The notes under the pieces were generated by a model. That model had not been told where the DNA came from. It saw only the letters and a list, made by a program, of their open reading frames with translations, and did no database searches. From Haliclystus octoradiatus (Eukaryota; Cnidaria; Staurozoa; Stauromedusae; Haliclystidae): a DNA stretch of 64,000 nt. Location: NCBI GenBank assembly GCA_916610825.1, contig OU744447.1, positions 38,477,171-38,541,170 of the forward strand. The letters run 5' to 3'. Numbering within the stretch: the stretch's first letter is position 1; every line of letters starts with the position of its first letter. Positions 1 through 11,392 of this stretch are shown here, in pieces. Position numbers and translations under genes: made by a program.

Positions 1-1670
1 ATACCACAATGTGCTGAGGATTTGAAATCTGCAGTAAACAATACTCCTAAATATTTGATCCTTTCCACGGATTTCAACTCTTTTCCTTCCAAGTTAAACA
101 CTTTTCGAGGCACTTTATTATTTCCGAAAGAAAATACGCAACATTTGTGTAAGGCGAGTCGTAACTGCCATGTTAAAGCCCATGCTACCACCTTGTCTAG
201 TGTTTGCTGGAGATTGCAATTTTGGTCAGCTCGTGCAGTAAAGATCTTTGCAAAGTAAGTAAGCAGTCAGTCATATACAGATCCATCTCTGCAGCATACA
301 AATTAAATATGAAATACAGTAGTAAGAAGACTACTTGCAAGGGATGAATCTCAAAAAGGTTTTTTGTATTTTCCGAATTTTGCTACCTCTGTACAGCAAC
401 CACCTGTCTATTGCAGCCATGACAATGCTGTACCCATGTACCATGTGACTTAATGTACTCATTGAACTATCCTTTAAAAGTGTGTTGTCTAAACAGGAAC
501 TGTCAAGGACCCTTCATAAGATTTATTCTAATAACATACTTGTAATGGTATTTCCTGCTACCATGGAATCCATAAACAGCTAGTTAATCAATATATTGGG
601 CTAAAGGAACACTTTCATCATTCTTTTAAAAGTGGAAATAATGGAATGGCCTCTCTATTAACAGGACTTGGGGAATTTTTTATGAGAACAGCCCTTGAAA
701 AAATCCTGAAACTGGCAAACGGCCCCTGAAATAATTGGGAAACAAAACAACAACAAAATCTAAAAATTATGTCAATTTTCTGAAGGGCAACAAAGAATTG
801 TAACTTTGAAAACTATGACCTCCAAACATTTATAACTGTACCATAGAATTTCAATTCAAATATTATATCTAGCTATTATTTCAAATACAAGTGAATATGA
901 ACAAAAAATTTATATTAGTCGAATGATAATTTGTAGCAAGTGATGCATTTGAAACATGACACACTCCATTTAATAATGATCAAATATAAGCAGCAAATAT
1001 TATACAGTCGATAATCTTATAATCAATAGTTGTATATCATAAACTTAGAACAGACCCAACTAATGACACACATAATAATCTAGAATACACCATAGCGACA
1101 TCTGGAGGCTACGCAGTTGACTTCTCCTGAAATTCGAAAATTTGCAATATTAATCTATCCACACTAACCAAGAATAATTTACATAAAAAATTTTCACGAC
1201 AAGGATGTCGAGAGTGGATAAATAGAATAAGTAGAAACAACAGATAGCCTCCAGGGGTCATTTGAAAATGTACTGCTGCTTACAGGGAGGGCCAAATTTT
1301 GCTAGAAAGCTTGAATATAACACTATGTTAACAATGAAACAATCAATTGTAATTTGCAGATACAAAGATCTGAATCTGAAGCTTTCCAGCGAGGTGTAAA
1401 TTTGCTCAATTGCATTACAGGTGTCAGAAATCCATTCAACATGAATCGCATACATGTATTATCGATGCATGAAAGGAAGGTACTACATTATCAAGTTGAA
1501 TTTGTAACAATCTCTCACAGGATTAACCATTTGGTCTGTTATGTTTCTTGTGGCATGTGTGACGTGTGATGTGTAGAATGTACAGATCATTAACTTAGTT
1601 ATGTCTTTTTTGATAGCTAATTGAAATGGATGATGGTCGCCTCAATGACAACATTTTTAATGCATGCTAA
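1..1670 (+). CDS. 3' end of an unrecognised spliced gene (three exons)
   Basis: I see three pieces that join in phase: an exon open from the window edge to 254, followed by GTAAGTAAG; a 34-nt exon 1360-1393 between a TTTGCAG acceptor and a GTGTAA donor; and a last exon 1617-1670 after TTTTTTGATAG, ending in TAA. The joined C-terminus reads through KYKDLNLKLSSE and then an acidic, natural-looking tail (EMDDGRLNDN). Phases 2, 0 and the stop agree, which is the main support. The first exon contains several Cys and His residues (LCKASRNCHVKAH) but no domain I recognise. The gene begins outside the window, so function cannot be given. It could be a chance frame with good splice signals. Confidence 0.4.
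1260..1294. repeat. Short dispersed repeat, copy 1
   Basis: A stretch of about 33 bp (TTTGAAAATGTACTGCTG, then TACAGGGAGGG) recurs at 2581-2613 in the same orientation with a few substitutions. Its origin is unknown. It lies in an inferred intron of the partial gene. Confidence 0.45.
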
Positions 1671-3961
1671 AAGATGCTGCAAGATTGATACCAATCTGAT
1701 AATGGCTTCCAAGACATACTTTTGCAAAGAAAAATCCTTTAAACCAAAAAAAATTATTGGGCAACAGCAACAACTTGGCTTGGAAGGAAAGTCAATAATA
1801 AAACTTAACGATACATTTCATGAAAAAATCCAGCGCTCTCTCTATAAATTCCGTCAGAACTTTTGAAAGAACTTGAAGTATGATTACAACCAAAATATGA
1901 TGTTGTTCAATATCTAATGAAAAGTCTGATCTCATGTAGCGGGAAACAATAGGTTGCAGGAGTCAAATTTAATAAAACGTTTTGAGGGTGTATTTAAAAG
2001 CATAAATGATGAATTAGGCTTACTTCTTCTTGCATTTAGTTTTATGTGAAATATCATAGCCTTCCGGTAATTGCTCTTATAAATAAGAAATGTGAATATT
2101 CTGCTGGGGTTTGGCTTTTGAATCATAAAAAATATCAATTTTTATCCGCTTCTGGATGTAAATTCAATGTGAAATAATCAGCGGTCATAATAGGCCTAAA
2201 CCAGATTGCAGAGAAGGGTGATTGCACCCCTGAGAAGAAAGAGTGTTCCCTGGAAATGTTTTGGGGCAACATAATTACGTTTCTCTAATAATTTGCAGAC
2301 GATTGCTGGTGATATTTCGTTATTGGAGATTTTGGAAATTACATCACAAGCGTACAGTTGCAGGTACAAGGTGGAGGGGTACCAATCATCACAGTAGGCC
2401 TACAGATGTATCTTTAAATCGTCCCTGAAAAGGTTTGGCTCTATCTCAATCAATTTTAATCAGCAATTTTAAAGAATCTGTTGCCTTGCTTGCTCAAACC
2501 ACAACAACGAAAGCAGAGACTAGTGAGAAGAGGGGGAATATTTGCAAGTAGCCTGGCGTACATGAAAGGTAGGCGGGTTATTTGAAAGTGTACTGCTGAA
2601 TACAGGGAGGGTCCAGTCTGACTCTGACTCTCTGAGTACTTCATGGATGGCCCTTAAACGTGTGATACTGTGTTATATTAAATTGGTTTTACTATCATAT
2701 TTACGTAGTTTCCGAGAGTATTTCAGCAAAGTCCGAGGCAATTATGTGTTTGTTAATGACTTTTTAAGAAGCAAAATTGATCTTAAGCTCAAATGTCTCT
2801 GCTCTTTGGAAAAATAATTAATTCAAACTTGAAGGCTCTGGATAAATGATGATGTATCATGTTCTTACGATGATGTTTTCTTCACAAAGCTTGTGAATTT
2901 CGCCTAACCCTTAGAAAATTATAATAGGCCTATGCTTGTTGTGTGAAGTGATGTGTGCGACCATAAAATCGCTTTGCAATATTACCCACATACAAATTAA
3001 CTAACTAACTGACTCAAAGGTATTGCTTATTTTGCTATTGAGGCAAAATGGGGAATTAGAATATGAAGAAATCAACGCCAATAACGAAGAAAAGAATCTC
3101 AACTCGTGTCAGTTCGAATTCAGACAAACTCACTTGAATATTTTCACTTATCCATCTCATCTCAGTTAAATATATCTTCTTCATAAAAATAAATACTTTG
3201 TTGCATATGAAGCTGTACTGATTCCATCATTTCAAACAATTTTACATTGCGTTTCCAACAATTTCACTCTTACAAAATCTGGAAACTGCAAAGTTTAAAC
3301 CGCCATCGCCATCATTAAAAGCTCAATATGAAGTTATGAACGTCAACTAAAACGCCAAGTAGCTTTACGCAGAAAACGCAGCCGCGTCGATATAATTGAA
3401 AAAGTAGACTGGTTACTAAATAGAGCTGACGTGAGTTGAATTTTCCGAGTGACAATTACGATAGAGAGGCTCTTGATCAGTTTCCGATTCAATCCTCGTT
3501 TTCAATATAATTCCAAGAAGAACGAGGGAAGTTGTTTTACCTTCTCAGAAGACAAAACAATTTGCCATTTTTATTTTGCATTTCAACCGATCGTTTGGGT
3601 GTTATGAGGCTAAAATGATTTAATATGCAACCAGTTGGTTTTGATAATATTTCTATTTTATCGAAATGAACTTCATTCACTCTTGAAAGGTAAGTTTATA
3701 TTCAATAATGATACATATATTACAGCCAATTCTCAAATATATACCGACCAAACTGCAAGCAAATGGCTATTATCGCCGCTCACTCCCTCACATTGAAAGC
3801 CCTACGGTTGGCCCCTACGTAATGGATTTCGAAAGTTCATAGTTATTTGCTTGGATGGACACTTTTAATTGCTGGTCTGCAGCGTGTTTTGTATCTTTTT
3901 CACACATTTTTAGATATGATCTGCGCGTCCTCGTATTCTACTGTCGTATGACTGGTGTAGA
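1671..3961. other. Intergenic region, no gene recognised
   Basis: No convincing coding exon. It holds the second copy of the short TTTGAAA...GGGAGGG repeat (2581-2613). A strong donor-like sequence, TTGAAAG/GTAAGTTT, lies at about 3689 and follows a non-coding stretch rich in stops. It could be the end of an untranslated first exon of a gene later split by the adjacent retrotransposon, but no partner exon was found. Confidence 0.3.
1797..1802 (+). promoter_or_regulatory. Candidate polyadenylation signal AATAAA
   Basis: AATAAA lies 127 nt after the stop of the partial gene at the left edge, a normal place for a 3' processing signal of that gene. The hexamer alone is weak evidence in AT-rich DNA. 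Confidence 0.3.
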
Positions 3962-4425
3962 TGTCGGGAATTAGATATGTCCACGACAAATATTTCTCAG
4001 CAACGCGTTGTCTCCGATAGACAGACGTTTATACAAAATAAATACTCCAGCATTTAGTAGCGTAGCGTATATTTCTTGTATTCGTTGCCTGATTACACGG
4101 TTGTATTCTAGGCTTGATCTATAGATGATCCTCACACAGATACTAATGTTATAATAATTTACAAGATTTAGTCGAGTTACTTTTATATTAATTTATGTTG
4201 CTAAATATAGAATGTTATATAATAATTAAGAATGTTCTAGATTACATGACAGCGTCAAGGTCAGCATCGAATTTTCCAGTTTTGTATATAAATAGAATAG
4301 CGATGACGTCAATCTTGGAGAACAATAGGACCAATTTGATGACGTTAGCTTGAACTTATGACATTGCGTTCTATTCCGCACGTAGATAGTTGCTTCTAGA
4401 AAGTTCCGTCTTGCAATTCCCGTCA
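3962..4425 (-). repeat. BEL-1 3' LTR
   Basis: A 464-bp direct copy of 9858-10321, with TG...CA ends and a short terminal inverted repeat. On the coding strand it follows the purine tract. Confidence 0.93.
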
Positions 4426-4436
4426 CTCTCCCCCTA
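4426..4436 (-). other. BEL-1 polypurine tract
   Basis: Read on the minus strand this is TAGGGGGAGAG, abutting the first base of the 3' LTR. This is the expected position of the plus-strand DNA primer. Confidence 0.75.
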
Positions 4437-4498
4437 TTTAAGTATATCGTTTATAGTTAAATACACTTTTTCACATGTATAGTTGTATAGTATAATAT

Positions 4499-5094
4499 TT
4501 ATTCTATGGTTACTTCGTCTTCCTTGTTTGTTGTGTCTTCCGTATCTTTTATTTTCAACCTCGCAATAGCTGCTGCATTTCTTCTTGGTCGTTCTTCCGT
4601 TGTTTGATTTGTTGAATCATTTATATCATTTTCTGGATACCTATCACAGCTTATTTCCAACGGGTAAATATGTTCCAGTGCTCGTTGTAATTCTGATTTA
4701 TTGGTTTTGACTGTAACTCCTCTTAGCACTCTATCTTTGCCATAAATTAATTCTTTAATAATACCTAAAGTCCAATGACCTCTATTTTTCTGTTCACCTT
4801 TGATAATAACAACATCTCCAATTGAAAGAATACGTTTCTCTTTTTTATACTTGCAGTCATGGCGTTCTCTGAGACCTCTCAAATACTCCGTTGTCCAACG
4901 TTTCCATGCTGCATCTTTGCACTTATTTATATACCTTGCTCTCTTCCTTAAATCTCTGTCGTCGATGTTATCCCATTGTTCTTCTGGACAGCTGTTATTA
5001 ATCCCATGGATCATTATACTTGGAGTTAGTAAAGGTAATTGATGATCATCTTCTACATAGCTCAATGGTCTATTATTTAATGTGATTTCAACAT
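4499..5094 (-). pseudogene. BEL-1 integrase C-terminal part (DUF5641-like)
   Basis: The end of the pol frame. It contains a basic helical segment (KDAAWKRWTTEYLRGLRER) and then a small beta-rich segment with GDVVIIKGEQKNRGHW and LGIIKELI, the usual C-terminal domain after BEL/Pao integrases. Its reading frame differs from the integrase core just upstream, so a frameshift near 5095-5105 separates them. The acidic, Thr-rich tail ends at the stop at 4499. Confidence 0.8.
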
Positions 5095-5856
5095 CTAGAA
5101 GTAGGCTACTTCTTCCAGTTCAGACCAAGATAGCATTGATTTTCCCATTGCCTTGTACATCGCTGCTTTTACCAATCCGATTATCCGTTCAAATTGTCCG
5201 CCCCACCAAGGAGCCCTACTCATGTTAAATTGCCATCTGATGGTGTGCATTGCAATGTAATTATTTATTTTTTCGTTTTTAATCACCTTCTTGAGCCATT
5301 CTGAACTTGATTTGAACGTTTTTGCATTATCCGAATAAATCTTCTCGGGGCGTCCTCTTCTTGAAGTGAAACGTTTTAACGCTTTCAAAAATTCATCTAC
5401 GGTTTGATCCCGCATTAGTTCAACGTGAACTGCTCTGGTTAAACTGCATGAAAAAAATAAAATGTAGGATTTCTTTTCTTTTGTCTTTGAATGTTTATAT
5501 ATAATTGGTCCTGCGTAGTCTATGCCAATTACTTGGAATGCTCTATTTCCAGTTGTTCTATCAGTTGGTAGATTTCCAGGTTTAGGTCTTTTGAAGGGTG
5601 TGGCGTGGTAGCGTTTACATTTGAAACAGTCTCTAATGATGGTTTTTGACAAACGTCGTAAATTTGGTATCCAATATTTGCTTCTGACTTATGCCATGGT
5701 CAAGCCAACTCCCCCATGTAGCGTTTTTGTGTGTGCCTGTATCACTATCTGCTTTCCAAGGATTGTTTTTGGAGGGATAAATACAGGATAGTCTCCTTGT
5801 AGTCTTCCTTTGCATACATAGATATTTTCTTCATTTTGCTGAAGGTTTAATTTGTA
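5095..5856 (-). pseudogene. BEL-1 integrase core, broken
   Basis: The region carries a zinc-binding start (CFKCKRYH) and the retroviral-type integrase core, with the first Asp in GIDYAGP (about 5507-5526), the second in YSDNAKTF (about 5323-5340) and the Glu in GGQFERI (about 5184-5198). It continues in the same frame as the RT/RNase H segment upstream, but two in-frame stops interrupt it, one at the end of the RT/RNase H segment and one within the linker at about 5.69 kb. It then shifts frame near 5095. It would integrate element DNA in an intact copy. Confidence 0.85.
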
Positions 5857-7995
5857 TTATGATTCAAATGCGTCTTCTTTGATGAAATTTTCTTGAATCT
5901 TTTTTATTATTTTGTTTGTAGCTGATGTAATCTCTTGCGTTTGTAGGTATCCTCTGTAATTGTTTTCATTACCGTTGTGTTTGAGCCTCATGATCCATGC
6001 TATAATTCTGGAGGCTTTCCATATACCATGTTTGTCTAGTAGTTTTTGAATTTCGTCGTCTTGACTTGTAATTGTTGTTGACAAGATTTCTTTTATGGCT
6101 TTTGCTTCTGCTGCACTTTCAGTCGTATCTTGTGTTAATATGTCTTTAGGCCAATTGTCGGCATCTTCCAACCAAATTGGACCGTTCCACCAAAGATCTG
6201 TGAGCTGTTTTGCTTCTGCCCCTCGGCTTCCTATGTCAGCTGGGTTTTCTCTGCCAGGAACATGTCTCCATTGTATGAATAGCTTCTCTTTGATCTTTTT
6301 CACGCGATTGTTTACGTATTGTTTGTAATTTCCAGAACCTCGGATCCAATGTAGTGTAACAGTGCTATCCGTCCAGGCGTACACGTTCCGTATTGGCAAG
6401 TCTTTAATGGCTTCGTGAACATTCCAAAGTATATTTGCTGCCATTGTCGCTGCATTTAGTTCCAGACGTGGAATAGTTGCTGTTTTTTGTGATAATCTTG
6501 ATTTTGCAACCAGTAAACCTTTACTGATACCAGACTTTTGTGCTGTGACAGCGTAGACGACTGCGCAGATACCCTTTTCACTTGCATCGCTGAAGGCATG
6601 TAGATCTATCCATTCTATGTCTTCCTTGTACGAAGGTATCGATCTAGGTACTTCGAATGTCTCCGGTTGTCTGTCCAAGAATGTTTTCCAGCGTGATGTG
6701 ATGTCTTTGTCGAATTCTTCATCCCAATTGAATTTATTTTCACAGCATGTCCTGAATATATTTTTTCCAACCAATGTTGTAGGCGATGCAAACCCAAGTG
6801 GATCAAATATTGTTGCCAAGTACTGTAGAATCCCTGTCTTGGTCGTCCTTGAAGGTGGTTGTGGTACAATTACGCTGAGATGGTCATCTTGCTTATTCCA
6901 ATAAATGCCCAGTATCTTCGAGTCGTTTTCAAGAGATCCAAGCTGTTCTTTTGCAAATGTCCTTTCTTCTTCTAAAGGGGATATTTGTGTTTCTTGTTTT
7001 CCTGCAATGCAGTTGTTGGTTGAATGCCATTTATGTAGTTGAAAACCTCCATCTTTGAAGATGCTGCAAGCTTTGTCTTTAAATCTCTGTGTTTCCTCTA
7101 TTGTGTTGCAGCCAGTGATCAAATCATCTACGTATAAACACTTTCTTATCTCTTCTGCTTCTTCAGGATATTCTTTCTTCATTGTGTCCAGATGAGTATC
7201 TATTGTTGCTGCCAACATAAAGGGTGATTGTACTAAACCAAATAATGCTCTTGTGAAACGTAATGTTTCAATCTTTGTTGGATCTTTATCTTTAATCCAA
7301 TGAAATCTCAGCGAATCTCGATCCTCTTCTTTAATCCGAACTTGTAGAAATGCCTTTTTAATGTCTCCGGTGAGTGCTATTGGTCTAAAACGATTTCTGA
7401 TCAATACATCCCATAGCTTGTTTTGAAGTGGTGGACCAGTTTCAAGGCAATCGTTTAACGATGGTCGATTAGTGTTTTCTTTTGCAGATGCATCATACAC
7501 AATTCTTAATTTTGTAGTCTCCACGTTTTCTCTGATAACTGGTTTGTGAGGTATGTAAAACTCTTTGTTCTTTATGGCGTCAGGAACTCTTTCTACTATT
7601 CCCTCTTGTAGTTGTTCTTGAATAATGTCATCATATTTCTGTAACAATCCTGGTTGCCGATTTAATCTTCTCATTAAATTATTTAATCTCCCCATGCTTC
7701 CTGCTTTGTTGCTTGCTAACTCTGGGTGATTAGGCTTCCAAATAAGGCTTGTTTCATACCATCCTTCTTTACTTTTAGTTAGTTTATCCTTAAATGTTTC
7801 AAGAATTTCTTCATCATCTGTTTTGTTTGTATCGGCCACGCCCAGTACATCCAACGAGCACAGTCTCTCGAAGTCATATGTTGAATCTTTTGCAAGATAT
7901 GTACTTCCCAATGTTGCTTCTTTGCCAGGCGACAGGATGGTCCAACCTAGCTTTGTTCTTTCCGCCACTGGCTCTCCTGGTCGACCAATTCGTGG
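5857..7995 (-). CDS. pol: BEL-1 reverse transcriptase and RNase H
   Basis: About 700 codons are open. It starts with the LGWTILSPG segment typical of the BEL/Pao protease-RT linker, then an RT with GDIKKAFLQV (first catalytic Asp) and YVDD (7121-7138). RNase H follows with HAFSDASEKG (about 6585-6600) and TDSTVTLHWIRG (about 6340-6375). It is in frame with the gag/protease segment upstream and separated from it only by one TAA (7996-7998), so no independent start codon is needed in the ancestral element. It ends in another stop that also lies in frame with the integrase. Confidence 0.9.
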   Translation of the reverse strand, partial: PRIGRPGEPVAERTKLGWTILSPGKEATLGSTYLAKDSTYDFERLCSLDVLGVADTNKTDDEEILETFKDKLTKSKEGWYETSLIWKPNHPELASNKAGSMGRLNNLMRRLNRQPGLLQKYDDIIQEQLQEGIVERVPDAIKNKEFYIPHKPVIRENVETTKLRIVYDASAKENTNRPSLNDCLETGPPLQNKLWDVLIRNRFRPIALTGDIKKAFLQVRIKEEDRDSLRFHWIKDKDPTKIETLRFTRALFGLVQSPFMLAATIDTHLDTMKKEYPEEAEEIRKCLYVDDLITGCNTIEETQRFKDKACSIFKDGGFQLHKWHSTNNCIAGKQETQISPLEEERTFAKEQLGSLENDSKILGIYWNKQDDHLSVIVPQPPSRTTKTGILQYLATIFDPLGFASPTTLVGKNIFRTCCENKFNWDEEFDKDITSRWKTFLDRQPETFEVPRSIPSYKEDIEWIDLHAFSDASEKGICAVVYAVTAQKSGISKGLLVAKSRLSQKTATIPRLELNAATMAANILWNVHEAIKDLPIRNVYAWTDSTVTLHWIRGSGNYKQYVNNRVKKIKEKLFIQWRHVPGRENPADIGSRGAEAKQLTDLWWNGPIWLEDADNWPKDILTQDTTESAAEAKAIKEILSTTITSQDDEIQKLLDKHGIWKASRIIAWIMRLKHNGNENNYRGYLQTQEITSATNKIIKKIQENFIKEDAFES

Positions 7996-9762
7996 TTATG
8001 ATGTTGTCTTAACTCTGGCGTATTCACTTGCACCAAGAACTAGGTGAATAGGTAACATCTTATCGTTTTCTTGTTCGTTCATTGACACATCTTTTAGGTG
8101 AGTATATCTTGCAATCATTTTGTCATAGTTAGGATTCGGTAGTGATAATAACTCTCTTTTATCAACTTTATTTACCTCTGCTTGAATAACACATGTTTCA
8201 TCCAAATCTGTAATTGTAATGTTGTACATTGATATTTTCCTTGTCGTTTTTTCCATCATCATTTCTATTGTTTTCATTTCTTTACGTATAGGCTGCATTT
8301 TTAGTCTGCTAATGAGAGTCGAAGAAGCGTATGAGCTTCCAGCTCCGGTGTCCAATAATGCTCTACATTTGATACCGTTGGCTCTTACTATTACTACAGG
8401 GTATGTTACATCTTTTGATTCAGCAGTTGTCAGTGTTTGTTCCTTTTGTGGTTTTGTTGCAGTGTGGTTGCCTTCGCATATTGACGTGTGATGTCTTCTA
8501 GAGCAGTTAGAACATTTCCATTTCCATTTACTCTTGCAATCAGCTGCTCTGTGATCCATTTTTGTGCAGTTGAAACATCGTTTCTCTTTCATCAATAGTT
8601 GTTTTCTTTCACTAATATCTTTAACTTTTGTACATTCTGATGATTTATGGTCTTGCTCTTCGTCTTTACAGTATACACAGCTTCTCCATGATGATTGTCT
8701 TGTATTAAATATTTTGTCCTTTTTATGTTTATGTCTGTCTGTATTTTGACGATCTTCAGAAACAAGATTTCTCTCAGTCCATTGCCAAAGTGCTTCGGTT
8801 AGATGGTTGAACTTCCATTCTTGCCAATTGTTATCTGTTCGTACTAAATCTGATCGTATACCAGGTAATTTGTCCAATGTCATTCTTACGTAACCGTTGA
8901 TTTCTGTTAACTTTCCCATGGTTTCTAACGCTTGTACATTTGTAACTAGTTTTTGATAGAACTCATTAATTTTGTAAGTATTTGTTCCATATATTGTAGA
9001 TAATGATAATATGCTTTGAATATGTGCATTTGTTACTTCACTAGGTCTACCATATTTTGACTTTAATATAGCTTTAGCTCTCTCATAACCTTCATTTGTG
9101 AAAGGTAGCCCATCAATAACAGGGCGTATTTTTTCTTCAACCAGCTCTTTCAAATATGAAAACTTTGTAACTTGTGCTAAATTGCTGCTCTTTTCTATTT
9201 CAGACTCAAATTGGTTCCAGAATCTGTTCCAGTCGATATGTGTCCCATTGAACTTTGTTATAACCAGCTTTGGTAGTTTAGCACTTACTATGTTTTGAGA
9301 GTTTTGATCTCTCTTAATAGTTTGCTCACTTTCTGCTTCTCTTTGTTTAAGCATTTGTAATTGTAGTTTTCTCTCTTCAAGTTTAAGTTCTTCTTCGTGT
9401 TTTTTGCGTAATATTTCTAATTCTCTGATAGAATCTTCTTCTGATACTGTATTGTTGATATCTTTAATATGTTTCTCTAAGGTCTCCATAGTTGTGTTGC
9501 TTAGCTTCAATTGTAATTGTAAATCTTTCTTCCATTGTCTCACTGATAGAGGTTCTTCGCCATCTTCTATTTTCAGTTCTTGGATTGATGTCTCCGTTTT
9601 GTTGATTTCCTCTAATTGTTTGAGTAAATCTCTCTTGTAATTTTCTAGTTCTCGAACATTATTGCTCGCAATAATTCCATCTGCATCTTCCACTGTTAAG
9701 TTAAGTAATTGTATTCTGTTTTGTAACTTCTTGAGTTGGCTCTCCAGCATTTCTTCCCCCAT
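7996..9762 (-). CDS. gag: BEL-1 Gag and aspartic protease
   Basis: It opens with a long coiled-coil-prone Glu/Lys/Leu-rich segment, then a DUF1759-type Gag core (PKLVITKFNGTHIDWNRFW). Two CCHC-like knuckles follow (CFNCTKMDHRAADC and CSNCSRRHHTSIC), then a DUF1758-type aspartic protease with catalytic LLDTGAGSS (about 8335-8364). The frame stops at TAA just after the protease, and the RT segment resumes in the same frame. The start at 9762 lies about 95 bp inside the 5' LTR boundary on the coding strand. Confidence 0.9.
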   Translation of the reverse strand: MGEEMLESQLKKLQNRIQLLNLTVEDADGIIASNNVRELENYKRDLLKQLEEINKTETSIQELKIEDGEEPLSVRQWKKDLQLQLKLSNTTMETLEKHIKDINNTVSEEDSIRELEILRKKHEEELKLEERKLQLQMLKQREAESEQTIKRDQNSQNIVSAKLPKLVITKFNGTHIDWNRFWNQFESEIEKSSNLAQVTKFSYLKELVEEKIRPVIDGLPFTNEGYERAKAILKSKYGRPSEVTNAHIQSILSLSTIYGTNTYKINEFYQKLVTNVQALETMGKLTEINGYVRMTLDKLPGIRSDLVRTDNNWQEWKFNHLTEALWQWTERNLVSEDRQNTDRHKHKKDKIFNTRQSSWRSCVYCKDEEQDHKSSECTKVKDISERKQLLMKEKRCFNCTKMDHRAADCKSKWKWKCSNCSRRHHTSICEGNHTATKPQKEQTLTTAESKDVTYPVVIVRANGIKCRALLDTGAGSSYASSTLISRLKMQPIRKEMKTIEMMMEKTTRKISMYNITITDLDETCVIQAEVNKVDKRELLSLPNPNYDKMIARYTHLKDVSMNEQENDKMLPIHLVLGASEYARVKTTS

Positions 9763-9836
9763 TGTAACTATATATGAATAGTTTAATCTCCAATAATTGT
9801 GTGTTGTATAATTCTGAATGTAGTCTCAAAATTCTT

Positions 9837-9854
9837 CTCCCATCACGGATGCCA
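9837..9854 (-). other. BEL-1 primer-binding site
   Basis: On the minus strand the 5' LTR end (...CCCGACA) is followed by AAG and then TGGCATCCGTGATGGGAG. A TGG start three bases inside the LTR is where the CCA end of a tRNA primer pairs. The tRNA was not identified. Confidence 0.6.
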
Positions 9855-9857
9855 CTT

Positions 9858-10321
9858 TGTCGGGAATTAGATATGTCCACGACAAATATTTCTCAGCAAC
9901 GCGTTGTCTCCGATAGACAGACGTTTATACAAAATAAATACTCCAGCATTTAGTAGCGTAGCGTATATTTCTTATATTTGTTGCCTGATTACACGGTTGT
10001 ATTCTACGCTTGATCTATAGATGATCCTCACATAGATACTAATGTTATAATAATTTACAAGATTTGGTGGAGTTATTTTTATACTAATTTATGTTACTAA
10101 ATATAGAATGTGATATAATAATTAAGAATGTTCTAGATTACATGACAGCGTCAAGGTCAGCATCGAATTTTCCAGTTTTGTATATAAATAGAATAGCGAT
10201 GACGTCAAACTTGGAGAACAATAGGACCAATTTGATGACGTTAGCTTGAACTTATGACATTGCGTTCTATTCCGCACGTAGATAGTTGCTTCTAGAAAGT
10301 TCCGTCTTGCAATTCCCGTCA
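9858..10321 (-). repeat. BEL-1 5' LTR
   Basis: The partner of 3962-4425, 464 bp, differing at about 11 sites. The coding strand runs from 10321 to 9858. Confidence 0.93.
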
Positions 10322-11038
10322 GCAGAGTTAAATCGCTACCCTTTTCTGTCGAATTAGTCAAATATCACGAATGTTCAGCATTATATAAATGGCCTCCATC
10401 TATTAGATGTATCCAAAACAAAACTGGAAACCTTCAGATCGATATTTGTACTGAAATCGTCCACTCGGTGTGAATACTCTGAACATTGCAGCATCACAAC
10501 AACAGACCAACTACCACACAATATAAGGCAATGTAGTACAGTTCTCTCTGGTTCACTTGTTGGACGTACAGAAAGCAATTCATTCCGTAGCAGAAGTGAG
10601 GAAGAGCAAGGAAACACGAGTTTGAGTAACCATTTCCGAAAATGGATCAGTTGCGGTTTTTAGAAAGATTTGATGTTGATTGTGTGTGATTTGTTTGTTT
10701 AAATATATTGCGTGTTGTCCTTACTGTGATCGTAGCCGTGATAGCCGTGATGTAATACAAACTTGTAAACTCTGCCAGCTGACTGCGGTATGGCAGGTCA
10801 GCAGTGTTTGTATATAAAAACAGAGTTTGAAGTCGTGTTAACAGACTCGTGTTTAGAGTTCGTCGAGAGACCAGTGAAAAGATAATTACTTGAAACTTTT
10901 ACTGTGTCGTTTATGTCTCCCTCACATCGACCATAGTCATACAGATCAATAAAATTATAAATGTTAAATTATGATATAAATTATAAATTATAATTGAAAT
11001 CTGATCTGATCACCTGAAATTCCGTTTTTGCAAAACAA
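10322..11038. other. Spacer between two transposons
   Basis: No gene recognised. Near 10810-10950 a TATATAAAA box, a GC-richer stretch and an AATAAA occur in the order found in an LTR, but no second copy, clear edges or target duplication is visible, so no element is called. Confidence 0.3.
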
Positions 11039-11041
11039 TTA

Positions 11042-11392
11042 GGCCCTGTTTACAAGGAGGGCGAGTTACTCGGGTAGGCGAGTTACTCGGGTTGGCGAGT
11101 TACCCGGGTCTATTGTTTATGCGCGTTCTGTTTACAAGCAAAATGAGAAAGTTGTCTCGCCCACCCGAGTAACACTACCAACCGAAAAACCGTGAAAAAA
11201 GCCGTGAAAATATAACGTTTTTTTAACGTTTTTACAAACCGTGAAAAAGACGTTATTTGGGCCCTTTTTCACGGCGCAATAAACCGTGAAAATGCCGTGA
11301 ATAAAGGTGAAAAAACCGTGAAATCATCATGAAACTAATACCAAAATATCCGTGAAAGAACCGTGAAAACATCGTGATTGAGCCGTGAAACG
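11042..11392 (+). repeat. Left inverted end with subterminal CCGTGAAA array
   Basis: The first 130 bp repeat GAGTTACTCGGGT-type motifs. After an ACTACCAACCG junction, CCGTGAAA or close variants recur about ten times to 11392. The same order appears inverted at the right end, where an extra block of a few hundred bases separates the motifs. Confidence 0.8.

Larger units (their letters stand above)
3962..10321 (-). mobile_element. BEL/Pao LTR retrotransposon, degenerate (BEL-1)
   Basis: Two 464-bp LTRs (TGTCGGGAATT...AATTCCCGTCA as read on the plus strand) flank a gag, protease, RT, RNase H, integrase region on the minus strand, the BEL/Pao order. By eye the LTRs differ at about 11 positions (roughly 2.4 %), so the insertion is not recent. 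The flanking pentamers are GTAGA and GCAGA, an imperfect 5-bp target duplication. On the coding strand a TGG-initiated primer site follows the 5' LTR and a purine tract precedes the 3' LTR. The coding region has three in-frame stops and at least one frameshift, so the copy should be inactive by itself. Confidence 0.93.

Noticed and set aside
10381..10617. A minus-strand open frame of 78 codons between the two transposons
   Set aside because: No motif, splice signal or conservation clue; it is likely chance.
10751..10945. A solo LTR (TATA box, AATAAA, TG start)
   Set aside because: No second copy, no inverted TG/CA edges that I can fix and no target duplication.
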